64,000 bases of DNA from Paraplanobispora siamensis. Lineage in GTDB: Bacteria; Actinomycetota; Actinomycetes; Streptosporangiales; Streptosporangiaceae. Where the stretch lies: contig NZ_BOOJ01000029.1 of the NCBI RefSeq assembly GCF_016863175.1, forward strand, positions 62,001 through 126,000. The letters are read 5' to 3'. Below are positions 26,094-34,730 of this stretch, piece after piece; within the stretch, counting starts at the first letter, position 1, and each line of letters starts with the position of its first letter. The notes beneath the pieces were generated by a model, which saw only the letters and a program-made list of their open reading frames with translations, was not told the origin of the DNA and searched no databases. The position numbers and the translations under genes are program-made.

Positions 26094-27233
26094 ATGACCA
26101 TCACAGTCAACTCCATCCCGACCGATGACGACATCGTCGCGCTGGCCGCCGAGCTCGGCCTGCGCTGCGCGCCGAGCGAGGCCGAGCACGACCGCGAGGC
26201 GACCTTCGTGACCGAGGCCTACAAGGCGATGCGCGAATGCGGATACCTTCGGCTGGCGGTCCCCAACGAGTTCGGCGGCCTGGGCGCCGGCCTGCGCCAG
26301 GTCGTACTGGCCGAGGGCGAGCTGGCCCGCCGCGCGGGCTCCGCCGCGCTCGCCGCGGCCATGCACCTCTATCTCACCCTCGTGCAGTGCTGGCGGCACC
26401 GCAGGGGTGCGCCCGACGCCGAGGGAGCGCTGCGCCGCGTCGCCGCGGACGAGCTGATCATGGCCACCAGCGGCGGATCGGACTGGGTGTCCCCGACCAC
26501 GACGGCCGTCCAGGTCGACGGGGGCTTCCGGTTCACCGGACGCAAGAAGTTCTGCTCGCAGGCGCCGGTCGCCACGGTCCTGTCGACCTCCGCCGTGCTC
26601 GGCGAGCCCGGCCCGGACGCCGAGGTGCTGCACGCGACGGTGCCGCTGTCCAGCCCGGGCGTGTCACTGGTCGAGACCTGGGACACGCTGGGCATGCGCG
26701 GCACCGCCAGCCACGACCTGGTGTTCGAGGACGTGTTCGTCCCGGCGGAGAAGGTCGTGGGGCGGCGGCCGTACGGCAGTCTCAGCGGGCCGCTGCTGGT
26801 CGCGGTGATCCACTTCGCGCCCGTGGTGAGCGCGGTCTACCTGGGCATCGCCCAGGGCGCCTGCGACGAGGCGCTGCGGGTCCTGGGCGCGCGCCCGCAG
26901 GACCCGGGTCCCACGGCGGTACGGCAGATCGGGGAGATGGCCGCCCGGCTGCGGGTGGCCCGCTGGGCGCTGCTGGCCGCGGTGGAGGAGGTGGGCGAGG
27001 ACCCGCCGGCGGACGAGCAGACCCTGATCACGTTGATGGTGGCCAAGCGGCACGCCGTGTGCGAGGCGAAGGCGATCGTCGATCTCGCCCTCGACACCGT
27101 GGGCGGGCCGGCCTTCTTCCGGAGCTCTCCGCTGGAGCGGGCCTACCGCGACGTCCGGGGAGGTCCGTTCCACCCGCTCACCCCCGAGGCGACGCTGGCG
27201 CTGGCCGGGACCGGTGCGCTGGGGAAGAGCTGA
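26094..27233 (+). CDS. Acyl-CoA dehydrogenase-fold flavoprotein, atypical
   Basis: 379 aa from ATG 26094. A GTG at 26067 has a ribosome site only 3 nt away. The acyl-CoA dehydrogenase fold is clear: VPNEFGGLGAGLRQVV near 58, ATSGGSDWVSPTT near 128 and WDTLGMRGTASHDLVFEDVFV near 195. The C-terminal region reads ERAYRDVRGGPFHPL and lacks the EGTxxxQ element that carries the catalytic Glu in classical acyl-CoA dehydrogenases. This fits better with flavin-dependent monooxygenases of the DszC/HsaA type or a specialised oxidase. Its divergent HxlR gene suggests substrate-induced expression. Confidence 0.78.
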   Translation: MTITVNSIPTDDDIVALAAELGLRCAPSEAEHDREATFVTEAYKAMRECGYLRLAVPNEFGGLGAGLRQVVLAEGELARRAGSAALAAAMHLYLTLVQCWRHRRGAPDAEGALRRVAADELIMATSGGSDWVSPTTTAVQVDGGFRFTGRKKFCSQAPVATVLSTSAVLGEPGPDAEVLHATVPLSSPGVSLVETWDTLGMRGTASHDLVFEDVFVPAEKVVGRRPYGSLSGPLLVAVIHFAPVVSAVYLGIAQGACDEALRVLGARPQDPGPTAVRQIGEMAARLRVARWALLAAVEEVGEDPPADEQTLITLMVAKRHAVCEAKAIVDLALDTVGGPAFFRSSPLERAYRDVRGGPFHPLTPEATLALAGTGALGKS

Positions 27234-27292
27234 GCGCGGGGCGGCTCCGTTGTAGACCACGTGGGATAGCACAGGGTAACGTCCTTCCCGTT

Positions 27293-27305
27293 GGAACAAT
27301 GTTCC
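27293..27305. promoter_or_regulatory. Palindrome GGAACAATGTTCC upstream of the MaoC gene
   Basis: A perfect 13-bp palindrome with a central A lies 61 bp before the MaoC ATG. A CCACGTGG palindrome (27257-27264) lies 28 bp upstream of it. Either may be an operator for the MaoC/acyl-CoA dehydrogenase genes. Confidence 0.45.
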
Positions 27306-27365
27306 GGTCCGGCGCGGCCGAAGTGCCCGCCGGACGGCGCGTGGACCCGTGGCAGAGGGGAAGGC

Positions 27366-27863
27366 ATGCAGTTCGGGCGCACCTATGAGGAGTTCGAGGT
27401 CGGCGCCGTCTACAAGCACTGGCCCGGCAAGACGGTGACGGAGTACGACAACCACCTGTTCTGTCTGCTGACCATGAACCACCATCCGGTGCACATGGAC
27501 GACAACTACTCGGCGACCACGGACCACGGCCGCAACCTCGTCGTCGGCAACTACGTCTACTCCCTGCTGATCGGCATGTCCGTTCCGGACGTCTCCGGGC
27601 GGGCGATCGCGAACCTCGAGGTCGAGTCGCTCAGGCACGTCGCCCCGACCTTCCACGGGGACACGATCTACGGCGAGACGACCGTGCTGGACAAGCGGCG
27701 GTCGGCGTCGAAGGAGGACCGGGGCATCGTCGAGGTGGAGACCAGGGGATACAAGCAGGACGGCACCCTGGTCTGCGTCTTCCGCCGCAAGGTCATGGTT
27801 CCGACGGAGACCTACCTGAAGGAACGCGGCGACCAGCCGGGACGCCCGGTCCCCCGGTCTTGA
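27366..27863 (+). CDS. MaoC-family hydratase
   Basis: 165 aa, ATG at 27366 after AGAGGGGAAG. A hot-dog fold enoyl-CoA hydratase of the MaoC class: the block LTMNHHPVHMDDNYS near residues 40-54 holds the catalytic His and nearby Asp. TDHGRNLVVGNYVYSLLIG and ETTVLDKRRSASKEDRGIVE follow the mesaconyl-CoA hydratase-like pattern. It should hydrate an unsaturated acyl-CoA. With the acyl-CoA dehydrogenase 34 bp downstream it forms two consecutive steps of an acyl-CoA pathway. Confidence 0.88.
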   Translation: MQFGRTYEEFEVGAVYKHWPGKTVTEYDNHLFCLLTMNHHPVHMDDNYSATTDHGRNLVVGNYVYSLLIGMSVPDVSGRAIANLEVESLRHVAPTFHGDTIYGETTVLDKRRSASKEDRGIVEVETRGYKQDGTLVCVFRRKVMVPTETYLKERGDQPGRPVPRS

Positions 27864-27897
27864 CGGCCGCCGACGCCCGCTCCGGAAAGGACCCAGT

Positions 27898-29058
27898 GTG
27901 GATTTCGAGCTGAACGACGAGCAGCGGATGTTCCGCAGGACCCTGCGGGAGTTCGTCGACCGGGAGATCGTGCCCGTGGCCCCGGAGTGGGAGCGCACCG
28001 GCCGCTACCCGACCGAGATCGTCGAAGAGTTCAAGCGCATGGGCCTGTTCGGGATCACGATCCCCGAGGAGTACGGCGGGCTGGACCTGGACCGGGTCTC
28101 CTTCGCCCTGGTCTTCGAGGAGATCGCGCGCGGCTGGATGGGCGTGGCCGGGGTGCTCGGCTCGCACTCGCTGGCCGCGTGGATGATCGCCCGGTACGGC
28201 ACCGAGGAGCAGAAGAAGACCTTCCTGCCCGACCTGGCCACCGGCGCCCGCCGTACCGGGATCGCGCTGACCGAGCCGGGCGCGGGCACGGACCTGCAGG
28301 GCATCCAGACCCGGGCGGTCCGCGACGGCGACCACTACGTGATCAACGGCACCAAGACGTGGATCACCAACGCCCGGCACGCCGACCCGATGCCCGTCCT
28401 GGTCAAGACCTCGATCACCGAGCCGGCCCACCGGGGCATGTCGCTGATCCTCGTGGACGCCGGCACCCCCGGCTACACCGTGAGCCGCGACCTGCCCAAG
28501 CTCGGCTACAAGGGCACCGAGACCTGCGAGATCGTGCTGGAGGACGTGCGCGTCCCGGCCTCGCGGCTGCTGGGCGGGGTCGAGGGCCGGGGCATGCAGC
28601 AGGCGCTGTCCGCCCTGGAGCTCGGCCGAATCAACATCGCCGCCCGCGCCGTCGGGGTCTCCCAGTGCGCCTACGACGCCGCGCTGAACTACTCCCGCGA
28701 GCGGCACGCCTTCGGCAAGCCCATCTCCGGATTCCAGGCGATCCAGCTCAAGCTCGCCGACATGGCCACCGAGATCCAGGCCGCCCGGCTGCTCACCTAC
28801 TGGGCGGCCGTCGGCTCGGAGGCGGGCGCGGTGAACGCCGAGGCCGCCATGGCCAAGTACTTCGCCTCCGAGGTCGCGCTGCGCACCACCATGGAGGCCA
28901 TGCGCATCCACGGCGGCTACGGCTACTCCCAGGAGTTCGTGGTCGAGCGCCTCTACCGGGACGCGCCGCTCATGGCCATCGGGGAGGGCACCAACGACGT
29001 CCAGCGGATGGTCATCGCCAGGTCCCTCATCGCGGGCGAGGCCAAGGTCGGCTGGTGA
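27898..29058 (+). CDS. Acyl-CoA dehydrogenase
   Basis: 386 aa, the standard length, GTG start at 27898 behind GGAAAGGA. The order of motifs is canonical: ITIPEEYGGLDLDRV near 55, ALTEPGAGTDLQGIQT near 125, TWITNARHADPM near 158, KLGYKGTETCEIVLEDV near 200 and IHGGYGYSQEFVVERLYRDA near 340. The catalytic Glu is in GEGTNDVQRMVIAR at about 362. It introduces an alpha-beta double bond into an acyl-CoA with FAD. Substrate chain length is not predictable here. Confidence 0.94.
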   Translation: MDFELNDEQRMFRRTLREFVDREIVPVAPEWERTGRYPTEIVEEFKRMGLFGITIPEEYGGLDLDRVSFALVFEEIARGWMGVAGVLGSHSLAAWMIARYGTEEQKKTFLPDLATGARRTGIALTEPGAGTDLQGIQTRAVRDGDHYVINGTKTWITNARHADPMPVLVKTSITEPAHRGMSLILVDAGTPGYTVSRDLPKLGYKGTETCEIVLEDVRVPASRLLGGVEGRGMQQALSALELGRINIAARAVGVSQCAYDAALNYSRERHAFGKPISGFQAIQLKLADMATEIQAARLLTYWAAVGSEAGAVNAEAAMAKYFASEVALRTTMEAMRIHGGYGYSQEFVVERLYRDAPLMAIGEGTNDVQRMVIARSLIAGEAKVGW

Positions 29059-29129
29059 CCCGCTGACCGCCGCGCTCCGGAACCCGATGACGTCCCCGGC
29101 GCCGGGCGGGGACGGATAAGGTCCGGAGC

Positions 29130-30326
29130 GTGGAACCCGTCGTCGCCGTCCTGCTGGTCGTCGCCCTCGTGGGCGTACCCGCCCTGGTGCTGTGGCAGGT
29201 GCTGCGCGGACGGCGGGACCTGGGCAGCAGCCCGGCGGAGCGGGCCACCTTCGAGACCCTGCACACCGCCTCGCTGGCCGCCCCGCCGCTGCGGGCCGGG
29301 CTGACCGAGGCGGGCGCCCAGAAGGCCTCCCGCCACCTGCGGGAACTGCTCGGCTCCCCGGCGCTGGCGATCACCGACGAGCACCGGCTGCTGGTCTACG
29401 ACGGCGAGGGCGACCACCACGCCCAGGAGGTCTTCGACAACGCGGCCAAGACCCTGGCCGACGGCCGTACCCAGGTCCTCGGGCCGGAGGTCGTCTCCTG
29501 CGACCTGCCCGAGTGCCCGATCCGGTTCGCGGTCGTGGTGCCGCTCACCACCGACGGCCGGGTGGTCGGCTCGCTGGCCGCCTACGGCGGAAGCGCCTCG
29601 GCCGGTCTGGTGCGGGCCGCCCACGAGGTGGCCAACTGGGTGGACTCCCAGCTGGAGCTGGCCGAGCTCGACCGCTCCCGGACCCGCCTGATGGAGGCGG
29701 AGGTCCGGGCGCTGCGGGCGCAGATCTCCCCGCACTTCATCTACAACTCGCTGACCACGATCGCGAGCTTCGTCAGGTCCGACCCCGACCGGTCACGCGA
29801 GTTGCTGCTGGACTTCGCCGACTTCACCCGCTACTCCTTCCGGCGGCACGGCGAGTTCACCACGCTCGCCGAGGAGTTGCGCTCCATCGACCGTTACCTG
29901 ACCCTGGAGCGCGCCCGCTTCGGCGACCAGCTCCAGGTGACGCTGCGCATCGCCCCCGAGGTGCTCCCGGTGGCGGTGCCGTTCCTGTGCCTGCAGCCCC
30001 TGGTCGAGAACGCGGTACGGCACGGCCTGGAGAGCAAACCCGGGGTCGGCCGCATCTCGATCGCCGCCGAGGACGCCGGGGCGGAGTGCCGGATCAGCGT
30101 GGAGGACGACGGGGTCGGCATGGAGCCCGACCGGCTGCGCCGCATCCTGGCCGGGGACGCCGACGAGAGGTCGGGGGCCGGGGGAGTGGGCCTGGCCAAC
30201 GTGGACGAGCGGCTGCGCCAGGTCTACGGCGACGAGTACGGCCTGGTGGTGGAGACCGGGAAGGGTGCGGGGACCAAGGTCAACGTGCGTCTGCCCAAGT
30301 ATCACCCGGGCGTCTCCGCGCACTGA
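29130..30326 (+). CDS. LytS/YehU-type sensor histidine kinase
   Basis: 398 aa. One N-terminal membrane helix (3-24), then a GAF-like sensory region (about 40-165) with cysteines at 124 and 129 in CDLPEC. The His_kinase domain has AQISPHFIYNSLTTI with His202, and the HATPase part shows PLVENAVRHGLE and GVGLANVDERLRQVYG. LytS-type kinases pair with LytTR regulators, and such a regulator lies at 31849, beyond an MFS gene. The start is GTG at 29130. Downstream DUF485/symporter genes suggest control of organic-acid uptake. Confidence 0.92.
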   Translation: MEPVVAVLLVVALVGVPALVLWQVLRGRRDLGSSPAERATFETLHTASLAAPPLRAGLTEAGAQKASRHLRELLGSPALAITDEHRLLVYDGEGDHHAQEVFDNAAKTLADGRTQVLGPEVVSCDLPECPIRFAVVVPLTTDGRVVGSLAAYGGSASAGLVRAAHEVANWVDSQLELAELDRSRTRLMEAEVRALRAQISPHFIYNSLTTIASFVRSDPDRSRELLLDFADFTRYSFRRHGEFTTLAEELRSIDRYLTLERARFGDQLQVTLRIAPEVLPVAVPFLCLQPLVENAVRHGLESKPGVGRISIAAEDAGAECRISVEDDGVGMEPDRLRRILAGDADERSGAGGVGLANVDERLRQVYGDEYGLVVETGKGAGTKVNVRLPKYHPGVSAH

Positions 30327-30360
30327 GGACCGGCCCACTGAGGGATGCCGCGGGCCGTCC
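30327..30360 (+). terminator. Possible hairpin after the sensor kinase gene
   Basis: GGACCGGCCC immediately after the stop pairs with GGGCCGTCC at 30352-30360 with one bulge. It may limit read-through into the MFS gene. Confidence 0.4.
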
Positions 30361-30393
30361 GCCGCTCTGTTTGGTATGTCACATGGTGATGGA

Positions 30394-30419
30394 GATATCA
30401 CAACAACTGTTGAGTTATC
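30394..30419. promoter_or_regulatory. 26-bp imperfect palindromic operator before the MFS gene
   Basis: GATATCACAACA (30394-30405) and TGTTGAGTTATC (30408-30419) are inverted copies matching at 10 of 12 positions around a central AC. The surrounding 30361-30460 is AT-rich for this genome, as expected of a promoter. The site is 72 bp before the MFS start. Confidence 0.55.
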
Positions 30420-30490
30420 GCACAACCATATGTCAAGATCACCTATCTTCTTGAGCATTCTGACGGAGCCGCCCCCCATCCGGAGGACTC

Positions 30491-31792
30491 ATGAGCAGCA
30501 GTCGCACGGACGCGCCCGACCCGGCAGGGGAAGCGGCCGTCTCCGGTGACGCGCCCGCGCGGGGGCTGGGGCGGCGCTTCTGGGTGCTGTTCTCCTCCGG
30601 TTCCGTCTCCAACCTCGCCGACGGCGTCGGCCGGGTCGCCCTGCCCCTGCTGGCGGTGACCCTCACCCGCGACCCGGTGCCCGTCGCGGCCCTGTCGTCG
30701 CTGACCTTCCTGCCGTGGCTGCTGTTCGCGATCCCCAGCGGGGTCCTGGTGGACCGGATCGACCGGCGCTGGGCGATGATCATCTCCCAGCTGGTCAGGG
30801 TCGTGGTCGTGGGCCTGCTGACGCTGGCGGTGGCGACGGGGCAGGCGGCCCTGTGGATGCTCTACGCGGCGGCCCTCGCCCTCGGCGCCGTCGAGACGCT
30901 CTACGACAACGCGATCCGCGCGATCATGCCGGCGGTGGTACGGCGCGACCAGCTGGAGAAGGCCAACGGCCGCACCGAGGCGGCCACCGCCGTCACCGAC
31001 AGCTTCCTCGGCGCCCCGCTGGGCAGCGCGCTGTTCATGGTCGCCGCCGCACTCCCGTTCCTGGCGAACTCGCTGGGCTTCCTGCTCGCCGGGGCGCTGC
31101 TGTTCCTGCTGCCGGGCCACTACCGGGCCGAGCGCGCCGCCGGAGAGCGGCCCGCGAGCATGCGCGCGGAGATGGCCGAGGGCGTGCGCTGGCTCTGGAA
31201 CCACACGTTCCTGCGCAACCTCACCCTGGTCGGCGCGCTGTCGGCCGGGGCGTTCAGCTCCGTCATGGCGGTGCTGGTGCTGTTCGTGGTGGACGTGCTC
31301 GAACTGCCCCCCGCCGCGTTCGGCTGGTTCCTGCTGGCCTCGGCGGCGGGCGGGCTGGTCGGCGGGCTGGTCGCGGCGCCGCTGGCCGCCAGGCTGCCCA
31401 GGGGAGCGGTCATGGCCGCGGGGATGGGAGCCCCGGCGGTCTTCTTCGTGCTCATCGGCGCCGCGCCTTCGACGGTGACGCTGGTGGCCTCATGTGTAAT
31501 AGGCAGCATGGGCACCGTGGTGTCGAACGTCGTGGTCATGTCGATCCGCCAGGCACTGATCCCGCCGCACCTGTTCGGCCGGGTGCTCGGGGTGATCCGC
31601 ACGCTCCTGTGGAGCCTGATCCCGCTCGGCGCGCTGGCGGGCGGCCTGCTGGCCGACCTGTTCGGGCTGCGGACCCTGGCGGTGATCGGAGGGAGCCTGA
31701 TGCTGGCGCTCCTGGTCCCGCTCGCGCTGACGCTCCACCGGCACCGCAGGGAGCTGGACACGCTGAACAGCGCGGATGCAGTTGACACCTGA
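30491..31792 (+). CDS. MFS exporter (DHA3-like)
   Basis: 433 aa, twelve hydrophobic helices. The loop 2-3 motif reads GVLVDRIDRRWAM near residue 78, the form found in DHA3/enterobactin-exporter-like MFS proteins. FWVLFSSGSVSNLADGVGRVALPLL at the start, in short SNLADGVGRVALP, is also typical. It has its own palindromic operator yet sits between the kinase and the response regulator genes, whose reading frames follow the same direction. Substrate unknown. Confidence 0.88.
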   Translation: MSSSRTDAPDPAGEAAVSGDAPARGLGRRFWVLFSSGSVSNLADGVGRVALPLLAVTLTRDPVPVAALSSLTFLPWLLFAIPSGVLVDRIDRRWAMIISQLVRVVVVGLLTLAVATGQAALWMLYAAALALGAVETLYDNAIRAIMPAVVRRDQLEKANGRTEAATAVTDSFLGAPLGSALFMVAAALPFLANSLGFLLAGALLFLLPGHYRAERAAGERPASMRAEMAEGVRWLWNHTFLRNLTLVGALSAGAFSSVMAVLVLFVVDVLELPPAAFGWFLLASAAGGLVGGLVAAPLAARLPRGAVMAAGMGAPAVFFVLIGAAPSTVTLVASCVIGSMGTVVSNVVVMSIRQALIPPHLFGRVLGVIRTLLWSLIPLGALAGGLLADLFGLRTLAVIGGSLMLALLVPLALTLHRHRRELDTLNSADAVDT

Positions 31793-31848
31793 TGTCTGAT
31801 TCATCACCCTCTAGGGAATTCCGTAGTGAACGACCCGGAGGAGCGAGC

Positions 31849-32610
31849 GTGGCCGGCCTGCGTGTCCTGGCGGTGGACGACGAGCTTCCCGCCCTTGAGG
31901 ACCTGGCGTACCTGCTGCGGGCCGACCCGCGCATCGCCGAGGTGTCCCTGGCCAGAGACGGCGCGGCGGCGCTGCGCGCTCTGGACCGGGCCATCGCCGA
32001 CGGCAGGCCGATCGACGCGGTCTTCCTGGACATCCGCATGCGCGGGCTGGACGGGGTGGTGCTGGGCAGGCTGCTGTCGCAGTTCGCCAACCCCCCGCGG
32101 GTGGTCTTCGTGACCGCCTACGAGGAGCACGCGGTGGACGCCTTCGAGCTGAAGGCCGAGGACTACCTGCTCAAGCCGGTCCGGCCGGAACGGCTGGCCG
32201 AGGCCATCCGCCGGGTGTTCGTCTCGGCCGAGCTGCCGGACGGCGACGCCCCGGGCCGGACCGACCCCGGCACCATCCCGGTCGAGCTGGGCGGGGTGAC
32301 CCGCTTCGTGGCCAGCACCGAGGTCCGCTACGTCGAGGCGCAGGGCGACTACGCCCGCCTGCACACCGCGGGGGGCAGCCACCTGGTCCGCATCTCGCTG
32401 GCGACGCTGGAGGAGCGCTGGGCCTCGGCCGGCTTCGTCCGGGTGCACCGCAGCCACCTGGTGGCGGTCAAGCACATCGACGAGCTGCACATCGACTCCG
32501 GCCGCTGCGTGGTCCGCATCGGCGAGACCGAGATCCCCGTCAGCCGCCGCCACACCAGGGAACTGCGGGACCTGCTGGTCCGGCGGGCGCGCAAGGGGCG
32601 TGCGGAGTGA
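31849..32610 (+). CDS. LytTR-type response regulator
   Basis: 253 aa from GTG 31849, chosen because GGAGGAG lies 5 nt upstream. A longer frame from ATG 31792 lacks one. The receiver has VDDE at the N-terminus, Asp61 in VFLDIRMRGLDG and Lys in YLLKPVRPERL. The LytTR DNA-binding domain covers the last 110 residues, with YVEAQGDYARLHTAGGSHLVR and GFVRVHRSHLVAVKHID, given in part as FVRVHRSHLV. It is the probable partner of the kinase at 29130. Confidence 0.92.
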   Translation: MAGLRVLAVDDELPALEDLAYLLRADPRIAEVSLARDGAAALRALDRAIADGRPIDAVFLDIRMRGLDGVVLGRLLSQFANPPRVVFVTAYEEHAVDAFELKAEDYLLKPVRPERLAEAIRRVFVSAELPDGDAPGRTDPGTIPVELGGVTRFVASTEVRYVEAQGDYARLHTAGGSHLVRISLATLEERWASAGFVRVHRSHLVAVKHIDELHIDSGRCVVRIGETEIPVSRRHTRELRDLLVRRARKGRAE

Positions 32611-32668
32611 GCAGGGAACGCGAGCGGGCCGGCGAGGAGCGGTGAAGTGAGCAGGGAACGCGAGCGGG
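32606..32668 (+). repeat. 23-bp duplication of a translation start region
   Basis: The 23 bp at 32606-32628 recur exactly at 32646-32668, period 40. Each copy contains a GTG followed by codons for SRERER. The first copy's GTG overlaps the response regulator stop and opens a 12-codon frame that ends at TGA 32643-32645. The second is the true start of the next gene with GAGGAG upstream. Confidence 0.7.
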
Positions 32669-33090
32669 TGCGCAAGGAGATCGACCGGTTCCGCCGCGAC
32701 GGCGACCGCGCGCGCAAGGAGAACGACAAGCCGCGCAGGGAGGTCGTGACCAGCCCCCGCACGATGGCCGCCCGTCACCTCCGCTACACCGCCAGCAGGG
32801 AGATCGACGAGCAGACCCGGCTGGGCGAGGTCTACATGCGCTCGCTGGTCCGCACCCAGTTCCGGCTGGCCATGTTCGTCTGCACGGTGCTCGGCTGCGT
32901 GGTGGGCGGGCTGCCGCTGCTGTTCCTGCTGGTGCCGCAGCTGCGCGAGGTCCAGCTGCTGGGCATCCCGCTGCCGTGGGTGGTGCTGGCGGGCCTGATC
33001 TATCCGGCCTTCGTGCTGGGCGCCTGGCTCTACGTACGGCAGGCCGAGCGCAACGAACGCCACTTCGCCGAACTGGTGGACGGCCAGTGA
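32647..33090 (+). CDS. DUF485-like membrane protein with long charged N-terminus
   Basis: 147 aa. Residues 1-65 are strongly charged and rich in Arg/Glu/Asp. Two hydrophobic helices follow at about 80-100 and 112-134, the topology of DUF485/YjcH partners of acetate symporters. The C-terminus EAERNERHFAEL (read as QAERNERHFAEL) is similar to the other DUF485 protein at 36685. It precedes a sodium:solute symporter gene by 76 bp, mirroring the yjcH-actP arrangement. The GTG start at 32647 has GAGGAG 7 nt upstream. Confidence 0.78.
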   Translation: MSRERERVRKEIDRFRRDGDRARKENDKPRREVVTSPRTMAARHLRYTASREIDEQTRLGEVYMRSLVRTQFRLAMFVCTVLGCVVGGLPLLFLLVPQLREVQLLGIPLPWVVLAGLIYPAFVLGAWLYVRQAERNERHFAELVDGQ

Positions 33091-33166
33091 CCGCCACGCC
33101 GCGGGTACGGCGGGCGCGGGCGGCGCGGGAACGGCGGATGCGGGGTTCGCGGGGAGGGAAGACCGG

Positions 33167-34666
33167 ATGAGCACCGCCTACGGTGTGACGGCGGTCGTGC
33201 TGGTGGTGGTGGCCGCGGTGCTGATCGGGGCCTTCGGCCTCCGGCTGTCGCGGACCACCTCCGACTTCTACGTCGCCTCCCGGACGGTCTCCCCGCTGTG
33301 GAACGCCTCGGCCATCGGCGGGGAGTACCTGTCGGCCGCGAGCTTCCTGGGCATCGCCGGGCTGATCCTGGCCTACGGCGCCGACATGCTGTGGCTGCCG
33401 GTCGGCTGGACCGGCGGTTATCTGGTGCTGCTGGTCCTGGTCTCGGCGCCGCTGCGCCGCTCGGGCGCCTACACGCTGCCGGACTTCGCCGAGGCGCGGC
33501 TGGAGTCGATGGCGGTACGGCGGGTGGCCAGCGTGCTGGTCGTGCTGATCGGCTGGCTGTACCTGATGCCGCAGTTCCAGAGCGCCGGCCTGGTGCTCCG
33601 GACCGTCACCGGTGCGCCGGTGTGGGTCGGCGGGGTGCTGGTGGCGGCGGTGGTCGCGGTCAACGTGATGTCCGGGGGCATGCGCTCGATCACTTTCGTG
33701 CAGGCCTTCCAGTACTGGCTCAAGCTCACCGCCCTCGCCCTGCCGCTGGTGTTCCTGCTGATGGCATGGCGGGCCGACGGATCCCCGGGGCTGAGCGCGC
33801 AGGACGCGGCCGGCTGGGCGCTGCCCCTGTCGGGCGACCGGGAGTACGGCCTCTACTCGACGTACTCGCTGATCCTGGCGACGTTCCTGGGCACCATGGG
33901 CCTGCCGCACGTGCTCGTCCGCTTCTACACCAACCCCGACGGCCGGGCCGCCCGCCGTACGACACTGGTCGTGCTGTCGCTGCTGGGCGCCTTCTACCTG
34001 CTGCCGGCGGTGTACGGCGCGCTGGGCCGGATCTACGTGCCCGACCTGGAGGGACGCGACACGGTGGTGCTGACCCTGCCCGGGCACCTGATCGGGGGGA
34101 TGGCGGGGGACCTGCTGACCGCGCTGGTGACGGCCGGGGCCTTCGCGGCCTTCCTGTCCACCTCCTCGGGGCTGACCGTCTCGGTGGCGGGCGTGATCGG
34201 GCAGGACATCCTCAAGGGCGGGGTGCGCTCGTTCCGGACCGCCGCGGTGCTGGCGGTGACCGTGCCGCTGGCCCTGGCCACCTCGGCCCGCGCACTGCCG
34301 GTCGCCGACGTGGTGGGCCTGGCCTTCGCGGTGGCCGCCTCGTCGTTCTGCCCGCTGCTGGTCCTGGGCATCTGGTGGCGGCGGCTGACCTCCGCCGGGG
34401 CGCTGGCCGGGCTGCTCGCCGGCGGCGGGCTGGCCTGCGGCGCGGTCCTGGTCACGATCGCCGGAGGCCCGTACACGGGCCTGGCGGGCGCCCTGCTGGC
34501 CCAGCCCGCCGCCCTGACGGTGCCCGTCGCCTTCGCGGTCATGGTGATCGTCTCCCTGCTGACCCCGGAGCGCATCCCGGCGGGCGTCGCCCGCACGATG
34601 GTGCGCCTGCACACGCCCGAGACGCTGAACGTGGACCGGGGCGACTGGCGGCCCCGCCACAGCTGA
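33167..34666 (+). CDS. Sodium:solute symporter family protein (cation/organic acid symporter)
   Basis: 499 aa, thirteen predicted helices. SSS-family marks are SDFYVASRTVSPLWNASAIGGEYLSAASFLGIAG, seen here as YVASRTVSPLWN and SAASFLGIAGLI near 25-60, and GTMGLPHVLVRFYTNPD near 245, typical of the ActP/acetate branch. It most probably imports a small carboxylate with Na+ or H+. The downstream paralogue at 37011 is closer to ActP. The two-component genes just upstream are likely regulators. Confidence 0.88.
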   Translation: MSTAYGVTAVVLVVVAAVLIGAFGLRLSRTTSDFYVASRTVSPLWNASAIGGEYLSAASFLGIAGLILAYGADMLWLPVGWTGGYLVLLVLVSAPLRRSGAYTLPDFAEARLESMAVRRVASVLVVLIGWLYLMPQFQSAGLVLRTVTGAPVWVGGVLVAAVVAVNVMSGGMRSITFVQAFQYWLKLTALALPLVFLLMAWRADGSPGLSAQDAAGWALPLSGDREYGLYSTYSLILATFLGTMGLPHVLVRFYTNPDGRAARRTTLVVLSLLGAFYLLPAVYGALGRIYVPDLEGRDTVVLTLPGHLIGGMAGDLLTALVTAGAFAAFLSTSSGLTVSVAGVIGQDILKGGVRSFRTAAVLAVTVPLALATSARALPVADVVGLAFAVAASSFCPLLVLGIWWRRLTSAGALAGLLAGGGLACGAVLVTIAGGPYTGLAGALLAQPAALTVPVAFAVMVIVSLLTPERIPAGVARTMVRLHTPETLNVDRGDWRPRHS

Positions 34667-34730
34667 GGCTTCCGATCCCGCGTAACGGGTATTCGTCAGA
34701 GCGTCCGGGAACGGGGTTCGGGGGTACTCC

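Noticed and set aside
27257-27264. CCACGTGG as an operator
   Set aside because: Eight-base GC-rich palindromes are frequent by chance in this genome; kept only as a remark under the 27293 palindrome.
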